The position numbers were made by a program, and so were the translations under genes. A stretch of DNA of 64,000 nucleotides from positions 868,001 to 932,000 of the forward strand of contig NZ_SJPF01000003.1 in NCBI RefSeq assembly GCF_007859755.1. The letters are read 5' to 3'. Below the pieces are notes generated by a model. That model saw only the letters and a list, made by a program, of their open reading frames with translations, had not been told where the DNA came from and did no database searches. Source of the stretch: Blastopirellula retiformator (GTDB lineage: Bacteria; Planctomycetota; Planctomycetia; Pirellulales; Pirellulaceae). Positions 36,532 through 44,422 of the stretch are shown here, one piece after another; the stretch's first letter is position 1; every line of letters begins with the position of its first letter.

Positions 36532-37227
36532 TTAGAACCACTTCCATTCGTCCCACATCAGCAACAACCAGCCGCGGCGATACGAGTCGCGGACGTTGCC
36601 TGATTCACGCTTGGTGATGCTCAGGTTCGCCAGGCGTTCGCTCAGCACGACGTTGTTCGGATCGATGTCTTCGACGCGGCAGATGCCTCGCAGGTAGTAG
36701 GTCCAGACCTCGTTGTTGACCTCGATCTCTTTTTGGGCTTCCAGCTTCAGCGTGCCGTTGGGCAAGATCTCGAGCACGGTCGCCGCGACGCGAAACCGGA
36801 CTTCTTCGAGCGTTTCCAAGGTGCCTTGCGAGCGATTGTTGCTGTTGAGCTGACCGGTGATCTGGGGCGAGCCCTCGTTTTGGGCGTCCGGCACGATCGC
36901 CTTCAGGTTTTCGAGGTGAACCCAGTTCGACAGGATCGCGTTGAAGTTCGACTGTTTCCGCCGATTCAGTTGGCCTTCCGACTCCATTTCGGCCGCTTCG
37001 TCAACGCGAATGTGGACGATGTCCTGGACCTGAATCTTGCGCGGCGGGGGCAATTCGCGGTAGAGCCAGCTCAGGTCGCGGATGGCGCCTTCGACTTGTT
37101 CGCCTTGTCCGTTGGGGACGCCCGGTAGGCTACGCTGAGCCAGGCTCGAGGTTGGGCCTTGAGCGGCGGCCAGCGAAGCGACGCCGGCGGTCAGCAGCAG
37201 TGAAAGTAGGATCGCGGTACGGTTCAT
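36532..37227 (-). CDS. flgH: Flagellar L-ring protein FlgH, without lipobox cysteine
   Basis: FlgH forms the outer-membrane L-ring around the rod. Conserved segments are KIQVQDIVHIRVDEAAEMESEGQ, the FRVAATVLEILPNGTLKLEAQKEIEVNNE stretch and YYLRGICRVEDIDPNNVVLSERLANL. The signal peptide (AILLSLLLTAGVASLAAAQG) ends in an AxA-type cleavage site, with no cysteine where the usual lipobox would be. The ring protein is therefore probably not lipid-anchored. The ATG overlaps the flgA stop by four bases. Confidence 0.93.
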   Translation of the reverse strand: MNRTAILLSLLLTAGVASLAAAQGPTSSLAQRSLPGVPNGQGEQVEGAIRDLSWLYRELPPPRKIQVQDIVHIRVDEAAEMESEGQLNRRKQSNFNAILSNWVHLENLKAIVPDAQNEGSPQITGQLNSNNRSQGTLETLEEVRFRVAATVLEILPNGTLKLEAQKEIEVNNEVWTYYLRGICRVEDIDPNNVVLSERLANLSITKRESGNVRDSYRRGWLLLMWDEWKWF

Positions 37228-38090
37228 TGTTGGGCTCCTTTCGGGGCGGTAGCGGTGACGTGATGTTCGTCGCTATTGAGCGTGATGGCCTGACCGTGGC
37301 CGATTGCACGAACCTGGAACATTTCGCCTCGTTCCTGACCGCGGCGCGAATCGGGTGAGATCGCTTGAACGTTCAGCAGTTGACCAACGCTGGCGTCGCC
37401 GGCGGCGATCGCATCGCGGCGAATCACCAGGCCGCCAATCTTGACCATGACGGTGACGACGTCGTTTTGACGAATGACGATCGGCTCTTGCACCCAGCCC
37501 GCTTCGATCGGACGCTCGGCCGGCAGCGAACGAACCGCTTGTTTGCCGATCAGCGATTCGATGCGGGTTTCGTAGTTGCCGTTGGTCCGCACTAGGTTCA
37601 GCGGTTGCACGGTCAGGTCGGTCGCTTGGATCACTTCGCCGCGACGAATCGGGCGAACGGTATGGACGACCAGTTGTTCGCCTTCGGCCAGCGGACCGCC
37701 GTTCCAGACGGTTTGCTGGATCGAGGTTGCGTCGGCGGCTTGGCGAATCGTTTCGCGAACCGGAGCGTCGCCGCTGGTGCGAACGATGCGCGTGCGACTG
37801 GCGCCGGTGAAGTACAGGTCGGCGTCCTTAAACCCGCGAGCGCTGAGTTGGGCGCGGATATCGTTGATGGTGACGAAGCGAGAGCGGGCGGCGCTGGGGG
37901 CGGGGAACAATTCCAACTGCTCCAGCTCTTGCACGTATCGCTGCGACGGGCCGGCGACGTCGGCCAGATCGCCCAGGCGAACGATCGAGTCGACGACCAC
38001 CGCTTCGCGGCGGAGGACGACGTCGTAGCCGTGCGCGGCGCCGGTCAGGCCCGTTAGCAGCAGAGCGAAAGTGGCGAGGGTACGAAGCAT
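37224..38090 (-). CDS. flgA: FlgA, P-ring assembly chaperone
   Basis: FlgA is a periplasmic chaperone needed for P-ring polymerisation. It has a signal peptide (LRTLATFALLLTGLTGAAHG), an N-terminal domain, and a C-terminal SAF/beta-clip domain (about residues 150-280; RPIRRGEVIQATDL, RSLPAERPIEAGWV, VTVMVKIGGLVIRRDAIA, GHGQAITLNSD). The 288-residue length is somewhat above average. The gene lies between flgG and flgH and is coupled to flgH. Confidence 0.93.
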   Translation of the reverse strand: MLRTLATFALLLTGLTGAAHGYDVVLRREAVVVDSIVRLGDLADVAGPSQRYVQELEQLELFPAPSAARSRFVTINDIRAQLSARGFKDADLYFTGASRTRIVRTSGDAPVRETIRQAADATSIQQTVWNGGPLAEGEQLVVHTVRPIRRGEVIQATDLTVQPLNLVRTNGNYETRIESLIGKQAVRSLPAERPIEAGWVQEPIVIRQNDVVTVMVKIGGLVIRRDAIAAGDASVGQLLNVQAISPDSRRGQERGEMFQVRAIGHGQAITLNSDEHHVTATAPKGAQQ

Positions 38091-38120
38091 GGGTTTCCGT
38101 GTCCGGTAAGTGGCAAACGA

Positions 38121-38921
38121 TTAACGACGCAGGTTCGTGATCAACTGCAGGATCTGGTCGCCCGCCTGGACGGTTTGCGAATTGAGTTCAAACGAGCGTT
38201 GGGTGGTGATCAGGTCGACCAGTTCCTGGACCGGTTCGACGTTCGAGGCTTCGAGGAAGCCTTTCTCGATACCGCCGAAACCGTCGAGGTTGGGGTTGCT
38301 GATGATCGCCGCGCTCGAAGCGTTCGTTTCGGCGTAGAGGTTATCGCCCAGCTTCAACAGGCCTTCCGGGTTAATGAAGTTGGCCAGCTGAATCTGTCCC
38401 ACTTCTTCCAAGGTCTGCAGGCCAGGACGCTGTACCGAAACGATGCCGTCGGACGAAACTTCGATCGCGGTCGCGTCGGGAGGAATCACGATCGACGGTT
38501 CCAGCGGACGACCGATGCCGGCCGAACCGGTGACGATTTCGCCATTGGCGTTGATCGAGAAGTTGCCGGCCCGGGTGTAGAAGGTCTGGCCGCTCGGGTC
38601 GAGGACTTGGAAAAAGCCTTGGCCGCGAATTGTCCAGTCGAGCGAGCGGTTGGTTTCGCGGAAGGCGCCTTGCTGGAAGTCGGTCTGCGTGCTGGAAACG
38701 CGAACGCCCAAACCGATGGCGGTGCCGGTCGGCGTCGGGTTCGACGTGCTGTCGAGCTGGCCCGGCAAGACGCGGTTGTCGTAGAACAGATCCTCGAAGT
38801 TCGCGCGATCCTTCTTGAAGGCGGTCGTGTTGACGTTCGCCAGGTTATTGGAGATCACGTCGAGCTTGGTCTGCAGCGACTGCATCCCAGTGGCGGCGGT
38901 GTAGAGGGTTTGAACGCTCAT
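38121..38921 (-). CDS. flgG: Flagellar distal rod protein FlgG
   Basis: FlgG builds the distal rod. The N-terminal motif SLQTKLDVISNNLANVNTTAFKKDRANFEDLFYD and the C-terminal FLEASNVEPVQELVDLITTQRSFELNSQTVQAGDQILQLITNLRR are both diagnostic. The middle SLDWTIRGQGFFQVLDPSGQTFYTRAGNFSINANGEIV is the core beta-rich FlgG domain. The length of 266 residues is normal. Confidence 0.96.
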   Translation of the reverse strand: MSVQTLYTAATGMQSLQTKLDVISNNLANVNTTAFKKDRANFEDLFYDNRVLPGQLDSTSNPTPTGTAIGLGVRVSSTQTDFQQGAFRETNRSLDWTIRGQGFFQVLDPSGQTFYTRAGNFSINANGEIVTGSAGIGRPLEPSIVIPPDATAIEVSSDGIVSVQRPGLQTLEEVGQIQLANFINPEGLLKLGDNLYAETNASSAAIISNPNLDGFGGIEKGFLEASNVEPVQELVDLITTQRSFELNSQTVQAGDQILQLITNLRR

Positions 38922-38957
38922 GGTCGTTACTTAATCCAAGGGGAAAAACGCCGGCGG

Positions 38958-39725
38958 TTAGCCTTGGCGGAGTACGCGGTTTACCAGGTTTCCGAGCATC
39001 TCGTCGTGGTTTTTGATCAGGTTGACGTTCGCTTCGTAGGCGCGTTGGGCTTCGATCATGGTCATCATTTCGGTGATCGAATTGACGCCGGAGCCTTCCA
39101 GAAATCCGGGACGGGTCTGACGTTCGTCTATTTCCAACTCCTGCACGCCGGCCAGCGGATAAAAGGCGGTGTCGCCATACTTGGCCAAGTCGCTTAGCGA
39201 AGCGGGTTTGACCATCGACAGCGGGACGACGTCGCCGCCAACGGTGACGAAACCGTTGGTGTCGAAGTAGTCGCCCACGTGGCGGGCCAAAGCTTCGGGA
39301 TCAACCTGGATTGGCTCGCCTTGCGTGTCGAGCACCGGGTTGCCCGAAGCGGTGACCAGATTGCCTTCGGCGGTGAAGGTGAAGTCGCCGGCGCGAGTCA
39401 GATACTTTTGCCCGTCGATCAGGATCTGGAAGAAGCCTTCCCCTTCGATCGCCAGGTCGGTCGGCATGTTGGTGCCTCGCAGCGTGCCGCGAGCGTAGTC
39501 GGTGACCCGTTCGCTGACGTAGACGCCGCCGCCGACATCGTTGATCGAGCCAGAGTTGGGATAGTCTTTGCCGTCCTCAATGGCCTGGGAATAACGAGCC
39601 TGGAGAACGGCTAGATCGCGCTTGAAGCCCGCCGTGTCGACGTTCGCGATGTTGTTTGCGAGCACTTCGACCCGTTGGGCTTGGGCTTGGGCGCCTTCCG
39701 CGGCGATGTATAGGCCGTATGGCAT
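38958..39725 (-). CDS. flgF: Flagellar proximal rod protein FlgF
   Basis: This rod protein of the FlgF type has an N-terminus (YIAAEGAQAQAQRVEVLANNIANVDTAGFKRDLAVLQARY) that differs from FlgG. The middle LAIEGEGFFQILIDGQKYLTRAGDFTFTAEG and the C-terminus EGSGVNSITEMMTMIEAQRAYEANVNLIKNHDEML complete the family pattern. The protein has 255 residues. It is the first gene of the flagellar run and is preceded by a sigma-54 element, so it probably heads the operon. Confidence 0.94.
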   Translation of the reverse strand: MPYGLYIAAEGAQAQAQRVEVLANNIANVDTAGFKRDLAVLQARYSQAIEDGKDYPNSGSINDVGGGVYVSERVTDYARGTLRGTNMPTDLAIEGEGFFQILIDGQKYLTRAGDFTFTAEGNLVTASGNPVLDTQGEPIQVDPEALARHVGDYFDTNGFVTVGGDVVPLSMVKPASLSDLAKYGDTAFYPLAGVQELEIDERQTRPGFLEGSGVNSITEMMTMIEAQRAYEANVNLIKNHDEMLGNLVNRVLRQG

Positions 39726-39772
39726 TTGTGCGTCTCATCCATGATTCGCCCCCCCAGGCGTCGCTCAACTAA

Positions 39773-39788
39773 TGCAAGGGGCGTGCCG
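39773..39788 (-). promoter_or_regulatory. Sigma-54 promoter of the flagellar operon
   Basis: On the minus strand the sequence reads CGGCACGCCCCTTGCA. That is GGCACG at -24 and TTGCA at -12 with the required spacing (GG and GC ten bases apart). It lies about 36 to 50 bases before the flgF ATG. Sigma-54 control of middle rod and hook genes is common in polar-flagellated bacteria. Confidence 0.8.
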
Positions 39789-39997
39789 AAACTTGCGTCA
39801 GTTGGCGGAAGAAACGGAGCGAAGCTCGCAAGTGCTGCAAATAACGAGAGATACGACGAACGGAATTGAATCGGCCGCTCGCGAAGGTGCGACCAGAACG
39901 TCGCGCAGAAATTGCCGAACACGCAGGGATTGCGGAACGCTAGCGGAAAGAGTTGCCGGTAGCGACGTTGTTTGCCGGTTGGATCAAGTGCTGATCA

Positions 39998-40047
39998 CTT
40001 GGCGCCATGTTCTTCTCGCGAAGACGCGATAAGAACATGGCGCCAAG
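39998..40047 (-). ncRNA. Long hairpin after hemC
   Basis: The stem pairs CTTGGCGCCATGTTCTT (39998-40014) with its perfect complement (40031-40047). A single C/T mismatch follows, then a five-base-pair TCGCG/CGCGA inner stem and an AAGA loop (TCTT on the minus strand). It begins four bases after the hemC stop on the minus strand. There is no T-run, so it is not a classic terminator. A hairpin with the same fold occurs at 53236-53269. Confidence 0.6.
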
Positions 40048-40051
40048 GCGA

Positions 40052-40978
40052 CTAACCGCCGGTTGCTCGGGCGAAGGCGATCAGTCGTTCGGCGCCTTGG
40101 ATCGCCAGTTGGTCGGCGACCTGACGGCCAATGTCTTCGGCGCGATTGGGCGGTCCGCAGGCCGAGGCGGTGATCTTGTGGTGGCCGTCGCCGCTGACGA
40201 CGACGCCATCGAGAAACAGCAACTGCTTGGCATCGTCGATCCGTCCCCAAGCGCCGACCGGCGCCAGGCATCCGCCTCGCAAGTTGCGAAGCATCGAACG
40301 CTCGGCCAAGACCGAGTAGTGGGACGGAGCGTGATTGAGCGGCGCTAGCACGTCGGCCGAGACCATGTCGTTCTCACGAATCTCCAGACCTAGCGCTCCT
40401 TGGCCAACGGCCGGCAGCATCTGCGTCTTCGGAATGACGTGGCGGATCCGTTCGTACATCTCAAGCCGGCGGAGGCCCGCTTCGGCCAGGATGATCGCGT
40501 CATAGTGACCGTCGTCCAGTTTGCGGAGCCGGGTGTCGAGATTGCCGCGGATGTCGCGGATCTGCAGATCGGATCGCAGGTGTAACAGTTGCGCTTTGCG
40601 GCGCATGCTGCCGGTACCGATGATCGCCTCGTTCGGCAGGCTGAGGACGTCCGACGCCTTGGGCGAGATCAGGACGTCGCCATCGGCCGCACGTTCGGGC
40701 ACCGCCGTCAGTCGTAGGCCCGCGACCGCTTCGGTCGGCAGATCTTTGAGACTGTGGACGGCGACGTCGATGCGGTTGTCGAGCAGGGCCGCCTGAATTT
40801 CGGTCGTAAAGACGCCCCGTCCGCCGATCGAGTCGAGGGGGCCTTTCGTGACGTCACCTTGGGTGGCGATCTGGATGATTTCGACTTCCGCTCCGCCGGC
40901 GCGAAGCTGATCGGCAACCCAGTTGGCTTGCCATTGTGCGAGTTGACTGCCTCGCGTTCCAATCCGTATAGCTGGCAT
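40052..40978 (-). CDS. hemC: Hydroxymethylbilane synthase (porphobilinogen deaminase)
   Basis: HemC joins four porphobilinogen units into the linear tetrapyrrole for heme. The start IRIGTRGSQLAQWQANWVAD and the arginine-rich active-site strands are conserved (DVAVHSLKDLP, GTGSMRRKAQLLHLRSDL, RGNLDTRLRKL). The dipyrromethane-binding cysteine is in RGGCLAPVG (about residue 237). The length of 308 residues is normal. It is a single minus-strand gene between the flagellar block and a DUF502 gene. Confidence 0.96.
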   Translation of the reverse strand: MPAIRIGTRGSQLAQWQANWVADQLRAGGAEVEIIQIATQGDVTKGPLDSIGGRGVFTTEIQAALLDNRIDVAVHSLKDLPTEAVAGLRLTAVPERAADGDVLISPKASDVLSLPNEAIIGTGSMRRKAQLLHLRSDLQIRDIRGNLDTRLRKLDDGHYDAIILAEAGLRRLEMYERIRHVIPKTQMLPAVGQGALGLEIRENDMVSADVLAPLNHAPSHYSVLAERSMLRNLRGGCLAPVGAWGRIDDAKQLLFLDGVVVSGDGHHKITASACGPPNRAEDIGRQVADQLAIQGAERLIAFARATGG

Positions 40979-41134
40979 AGGTCTTGAGGAGTCTGAGGAG
41001 GGCCGTTCTGTAAGAGGTATCGGCGGAAACTTGCCCTTTCCAGCCAGATGCCCTACGAGTCGTGATTCTCGTATCCCCCGATAGAATAGCGTAACAAGCG
41101 AAGCTTAGCGAGACTTACGCCCAAAAGGTGGGGG

Positions 41135-42223
41135 CTATTTCTGCACGAACGGGGGTGAGTCGCTCACCGCATGGGGCTTGCCGTTCTGCTCCGCTTCGGC
41201 GTGCGCCTTCTCTTCGGCGATCTGCGTAGCGATGCGACTGGCCATTTCCCGGGTCATTTGATGGTCGGGGACGACCACGCCGCAGCTGACGATAAATTGT
41301 AGCGCCTGGTCCAGCGTGATGTTCAGGTCGACCGTCTCACTTTTCTTGACGTTGACCGTAAATCCGGTCGCCGGCATCGGCGATGTGGGGATCAAGACGG
41401 TCATCACCGGTTCGTTGGCGACGCTACGAATATCGAGGAGGCTCTCGCTGGTGACGAAGCCGAGCGACCAGATTCCCTTTCGCGGGTATTCGACCGCCAC
41501 GATCCGCGTGAACTCCAGCTCCCGCTCATTGAGCAGGAAGTCGGTCACCTGCTTTACGGAAGAATAGACGTTGCGCACGATCGGCAACCGGTGCAGAATT
41601 TGTCGTTCGGACGCGGTCCACAAGATCCGGCCGACTCCGATCGCGACGAACTTGCCGGAGAAGTAAAGCAGCAGCACAAAGATGCAGAGGAGGGCGGGGA
41701 TCGTGATCTGGCGACGCAAGAAGCGCAGTTGCACATATTCCTGGTAGAACGCGGCGCCCGAGTAAGGGAGCGGCTGATCGTGCAGGTTCTGATCGACCAG
41801 ATTGTAGACCGAAGCCGGAATCCAATCGCCGTTGGGCGTTTGATGGTAGACGGTGTTGTGCAGCATCGCGGTCTCATCGCCTGGCTGCGCGTCCGGCATC
41901 GTCCGATGCACGTCGCGGATCGCCATCGAAACGAAGTAACGCGCGGTCGCCTCGACCGGAGTCAGCACGTAGTTCTGAACCGACGATAAGACCCAGATCA
42001 GGATCAAGATCGTCAGCAGCGGAGGCGCAACCAGACCGAGACCGCGCAACAGTGCGCGGCGGAAGGATTGGATGCCGCTCGGTTTTTTGGGTTGCTCTTC
42101 CGAATTCATATCTAACTGCAGGGGTTTGCTAGCAGTGCGCGGTGCTGCACGAGATTCTTCGACTGTCGGCCGGCTGTCGAGTGATTCGGAAACGTTAGTT
42201 TCCTGTTTCGCCGAGTGGCGCAC
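41135..42223 (-). CDS. DUF502 family membrane protein
   Basis: This is an integral membrane protein of unknown role. One transmembrane helix lies at about residues 58-83 and a second at about residues 170-195, followed by the conserved DUF502 domain (RLPIVRNVYSSVKQVTDFLL, then FVTSESLLDI, then MTVLIPTSPMPATGFTV). An extracytoplasmic-type loop of about 85 residues between the helices is longer than usual. The N-terminus is uncertain: ATGs at 42223 and 42109 (MNSEEQPKK) are both possible. The first 29 bases overlap the end of comF, upstream on the same strand. Confidence 0.85.
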   Translation of the reverse strand: MRHSAKQETNVSESLDSRPTVEESRAAPRTASKPLQLDMNSEEQPKKPSGIQSFRRALLRGLGLVAPPLLTILILIWVLSSVQNYVLTPVEATARYFVSMAIRDVHRTMPDAQPGDETAMLHNTVYHQTPNGDWIPASVYNLVDQNLHDQPLPYSGAAFYQEYVQLRFLRRQITIPALLCIFVLLLYFSGKFVAIGVGRILWTASERQILHRLPIVRNVYSSVKQVTDFLLNERELEFTRIVAVEYPRKGIWSLGFVTSESLLDIRSVANEPVMTVLIPTSPMPATGFTVNVKKSETVDLNITLDQALQFIVSCGVVVPDHQMTREMASRIATQIAEEKAHAEAEQNGKPHAVSDSPPFVQK

Positions 42224-42980
42224 GTGCGGCGACCGCTACGATTACGCGATCGGCGCCGCTTTTACGCATTTTACTGGTTATCTCGCTGGCCGTCGCGCCG
42301 CTGGTCATCACGTCGTCGACCAGCAAAACGGAGCGTCCGGCCAGCAAATGGGGCGTTTTCACCCGAAAACCGTCCCGCACGTTCGCTCGACGAGCGGTGA
42401 TGCGCAGCTCGGACTGCTTACGCATCCTTCGCGAAATTTTTAGCGCCTGGGGACGAAATTTCACATTCAGACGCTTGGCAATCGCTTCGCCCAGGCGCTG
42501 AGCAGGATTGAATCCACGACGAATTTTCCGCATCCAGTAAATCGGTACCGGTACGACCAGATCAATTGGTCCCAGCCACTCGGTGGCGGCGACTTGATCC
42601 GCCAATAGATCGGCTACTGCTGCGCAGACGGGAGCGCCGCCTGCCTGTTTGGCGGCGATGATCGCGTGCTGCAATAAGCCGGCGTGATCCCCCAGCGGAA
42701 TCACGCCTTCCCATTTTAGGCGCCGTTGGCGACAGAAGTCACAACCGTCGGCGCCCGGTACGTGCCCTGGAGGCAAGCGATTTCCGCAGCGCGAGCAGCG
42801 AATGGCCGCTTCAAGAAGCTGCTGGCGGCAGGTCATACAGCAGGGCGCCGCATTTCCCGCAGTCGCCTCTACGGCGGAAAGACAAAGTGGACACGCAGCC
42901 GGCAGCAGCAATCGTCGCCAAGGCGAGATTGCCCAGCTTGCGAGTGTTCGCCAGTTGGTTGCGGTGTGCGTCGTTGACAT
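42195..42980 (-). CDS. comF: ComF family phosphoribosyltransferase-like protein
   Basis: This is a ComF/GntX-type protein, linked in other bacteria to DNA uptake or use of DNA as a nutrient. The N-terminal zinc-binding part has four CxxC pairs (ACPLC, CCMTC, CSRC, CDFC). The C-terminal phosphoribosyltransferase domain has VVPVPIYWMRKIRRGFNPAQ and the PRPP motif VLLVDDVMTSGATASE. I chose the ATG at 42980 (MSTTHTATNW); 42989 is also possible. The frame is open to 43109 without family similarity. It overlaps the start of the DUF502 gene and is divergent from the lptF/G-like gene. Confidence 0.88.
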   Translation of the reverse strand: MSTTHTATNWRTLASWAISPWRRLLLPAACPLCLSAVEATAGNAAPCCMTCRQQLLEAAIRCSRCGNRLPPGHVPGADGCDFCRQRRLKWEGVIPLGDHAGLLQHAIIAAKQAGGAPVCAAVADLLADQVAATEWLGPIDLVVPVPIYWMRKIRRGFNPAQRLGEAIAKRLNVKFRPQALKISRRMRKQSELRITARRANVRDGFRVKTPHLLAGRSVLLVDDVMTSGATASEITSKMRKSGADRVIVAVAARAPLGETGN

Positions 42981-43086
42981 GCCGCCCATTATAGGGGAAG
43001 GAGTGGTCCGATTCACCTTTGGGAAAAATCGCCTTCGCGGTATAGTCTCTGGCGATTTCCGCTTCGATCCCGTCACCTCTGTCGAG

Positions 43087-44238
43087 ATGATTCCGGCCGT
43101 GTACATCATCGACCGCTATCTGCTGCTGCAGTTCGTTAAGTCGTTCCTGATCTTCTTCGTCAGCTTTACTGGGCTGTACGTCGTGATCGATTCGTTCAAC
43201 AACCTAGACGAGTTCCTGCGGTACGGCGAAGAAACGGGACGGGGCGCGTTTCCGATCTTGATCGACTATTACACGCCGCGGATTTTTACCTTCTTCAACA
43301 TGACCGGGGGCATTCTGACGCTGATTGCGGCGATGTTCACCGTCACCTGGCTACAGCGGCACAACGAAATGACCGCGCTGATGGCGGCCGGCATTACCAA
43401 AGAGCGAATCGTCCGCCCGGTGATTATCGCGGTGGCGGTGATCGCGGTGCTGGGCGCTTTGAACCGGGAATTCGTGGTGCCGGAATACTCCGACGCTCTC
43501 AGCCGCAACGCCCAGGATTGGCTGGGCCAATCGGCCAAGCAGATGCAACCGAAATACGACAACCTGACCGACGTGCTGATCAGCGGTAATCATACCTTCG
43601 CCAACGAGATGCGGATCGAAGGCCCCAAGTTTCGGCTGCCGCGGTCGCAGGCGGGGATGGGCGCCAAGTTGAACGCCGAAAATGCTTTCTTCAAACCGGC
43701 CGAAGGAGATCGCCCCAGCGGCTACTTGCTTGACAACGTCACCGAGCCCGAAAACCTGGCCGAAATCCCGTCACTGCTCGATCGGGAGGATCGCGTCTTT
43801 GTGATGATGCCGAAGGACAACGCGTGGCTGGCGCCGAATCAATGCTTTGTCGTCAGCGAACTGACGTTCGAGCAACTGACCGCGAGTCGCGAATGGCGCA
43901 ATAGCGCCTCGACCTGGGCGCTGGTCTCGGCGCTCCGCAATCGCTCGCTCGACTTTGGCGCCGACGTGCGGGTCGAAATACACAGCCGGCTGACGCAGCC
44001 GTTTCTCGATATGACGCTGCTGCTGTTGGGATTGCCGCTAGTTTTGAAGAACGACAATCGCAACGTGTTTGTGGCGATCGGCTTGTGCGGCGCAGTGGTG
44101 GTCCTCTTTTTCGCAGTGACGATGGCCAGTCGCGGCATGGGCGCCAACTACATGATCAGCCCGGCGCTGGCGGCCTGGTTTCCGCTGATGGTCTTTGTGC
44201 CGTTTGCGACGTACATGTCCGAAGCGATGCGGGCCTAG
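43087..44238 (+). CDS. LptF/LptG family permease (YjgP/YjgQ)
   Basis: This membrane permease belongs to the LptBFG type, which extracts lipopolysaccharide from the inner membrane. The start at 43087 gives MIPAVYIIDRYLLLQFVKSFLIFFV, matching the family. The frame is open 95 codons further upstream without similarity. Helices at the N-terminus and in the C-terminal 100 residues (FLDMTLLLLGLPLVLKN) flank a periplasmic beta-jellyroll-like region (about residues 150-290). Only one paralogue is present in this window, so F versus G cannot be told apart. Its TAG stop is the left end of a family-A repeat. Confidence 0.88.
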   Translation: MIPAVYIIDRYLLLQFVKSFLIFFVSFTGLYVVIDSFNNLDEFLRYGEETGRGAFPILIDYYTPRIFTFFNMTGGILTLIAAMFTVTWLQRHNEMTALMAAGITKERIVRPVIIAVAVIAVLGALNREFVVPEYSDALSRNAQDWLGQSAKQMQPKYDNLTDVLISGNHTFANEMRIEGPKFRLPRSQAGMGAKLNAENAFFKPAEGDRPSGYLLDNVTEPENLAEIPSLLDREDRVFVMMPKDNAWLAPNQCFVVSELTFEQLTASREWRNSASTWALVSALRNRSLDFGADVRVEIHSRLTQPFLDMTLLLLGLPLVLKNDNRNVFVAIGLCGAVVVLFFAVTMASRGMGANYMISPALAAWFPLMVFVPFATYMSEAMRA

Positions 44239-44390
44239 CAGTCCGTTGATTTTCTCAACGGGCTGCTGGATCGCAGGGACGCGATCCCAAAATAGCGACA
44301 TAAGTCGTTATTTTGCGAGCCGCGAAGAGCTATGCTCTGAGCCTGGCAAGGTTGGAAAATGCCACGAGGGCATTTTTCAACAGGCAGCTA
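44236..44390. repeat. Family-A TA-flanked hairpin element, copy 3 (long form)
   Basis: This is the longest copy, about 155 bases, from TA to TA. It is a string of five hairpins. Hairpin 1 is a 13-base-pair stem (44237-44249 with 44255-44267) with one G-T pair. Hairpin 2 is GGATCGC / GCGATCC (44268-44287). Hairpin 3 is AAAATAGCGAC / GTCGTTATTTT (44289-44314). Hairpin 4 is AGAGC-TAT-GCTCT (44326-44338). Hairpin 5 is TTGGAAAATGCC / GGCATTTTTCAA (44352-44380). Its first TAG is the stop codon of the lptF/G-like gene. It lies between two convergent genes. Confidence 0.9.
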
Positions 44391-44422
44391 GTCCGGTTGT
44401 CTGTTCCAGCTTCAACGCCATG

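Larger units (their letters stand above)
39726..40051. other. flgF-hemC intergenic region
   Basis: No gene is supported here. The region holds the sigma-54 element (39773-39788) before flgF and a long hairpin (39998-40047) just after the hemC stop. A sigma-54 activator site may lie in the roughly 200 bases between them, but I cannot point to one. Confidence 0.6.

Noticed and set aside
41089-41120. A GCGTAA/TTACGC hairpin near the DUF502 stop, resembling words near 940-965
   Set aside because: The shared words (GCGAAGC, CTTAG, GACTT) are short and in different order, so a repeat family is not supported.
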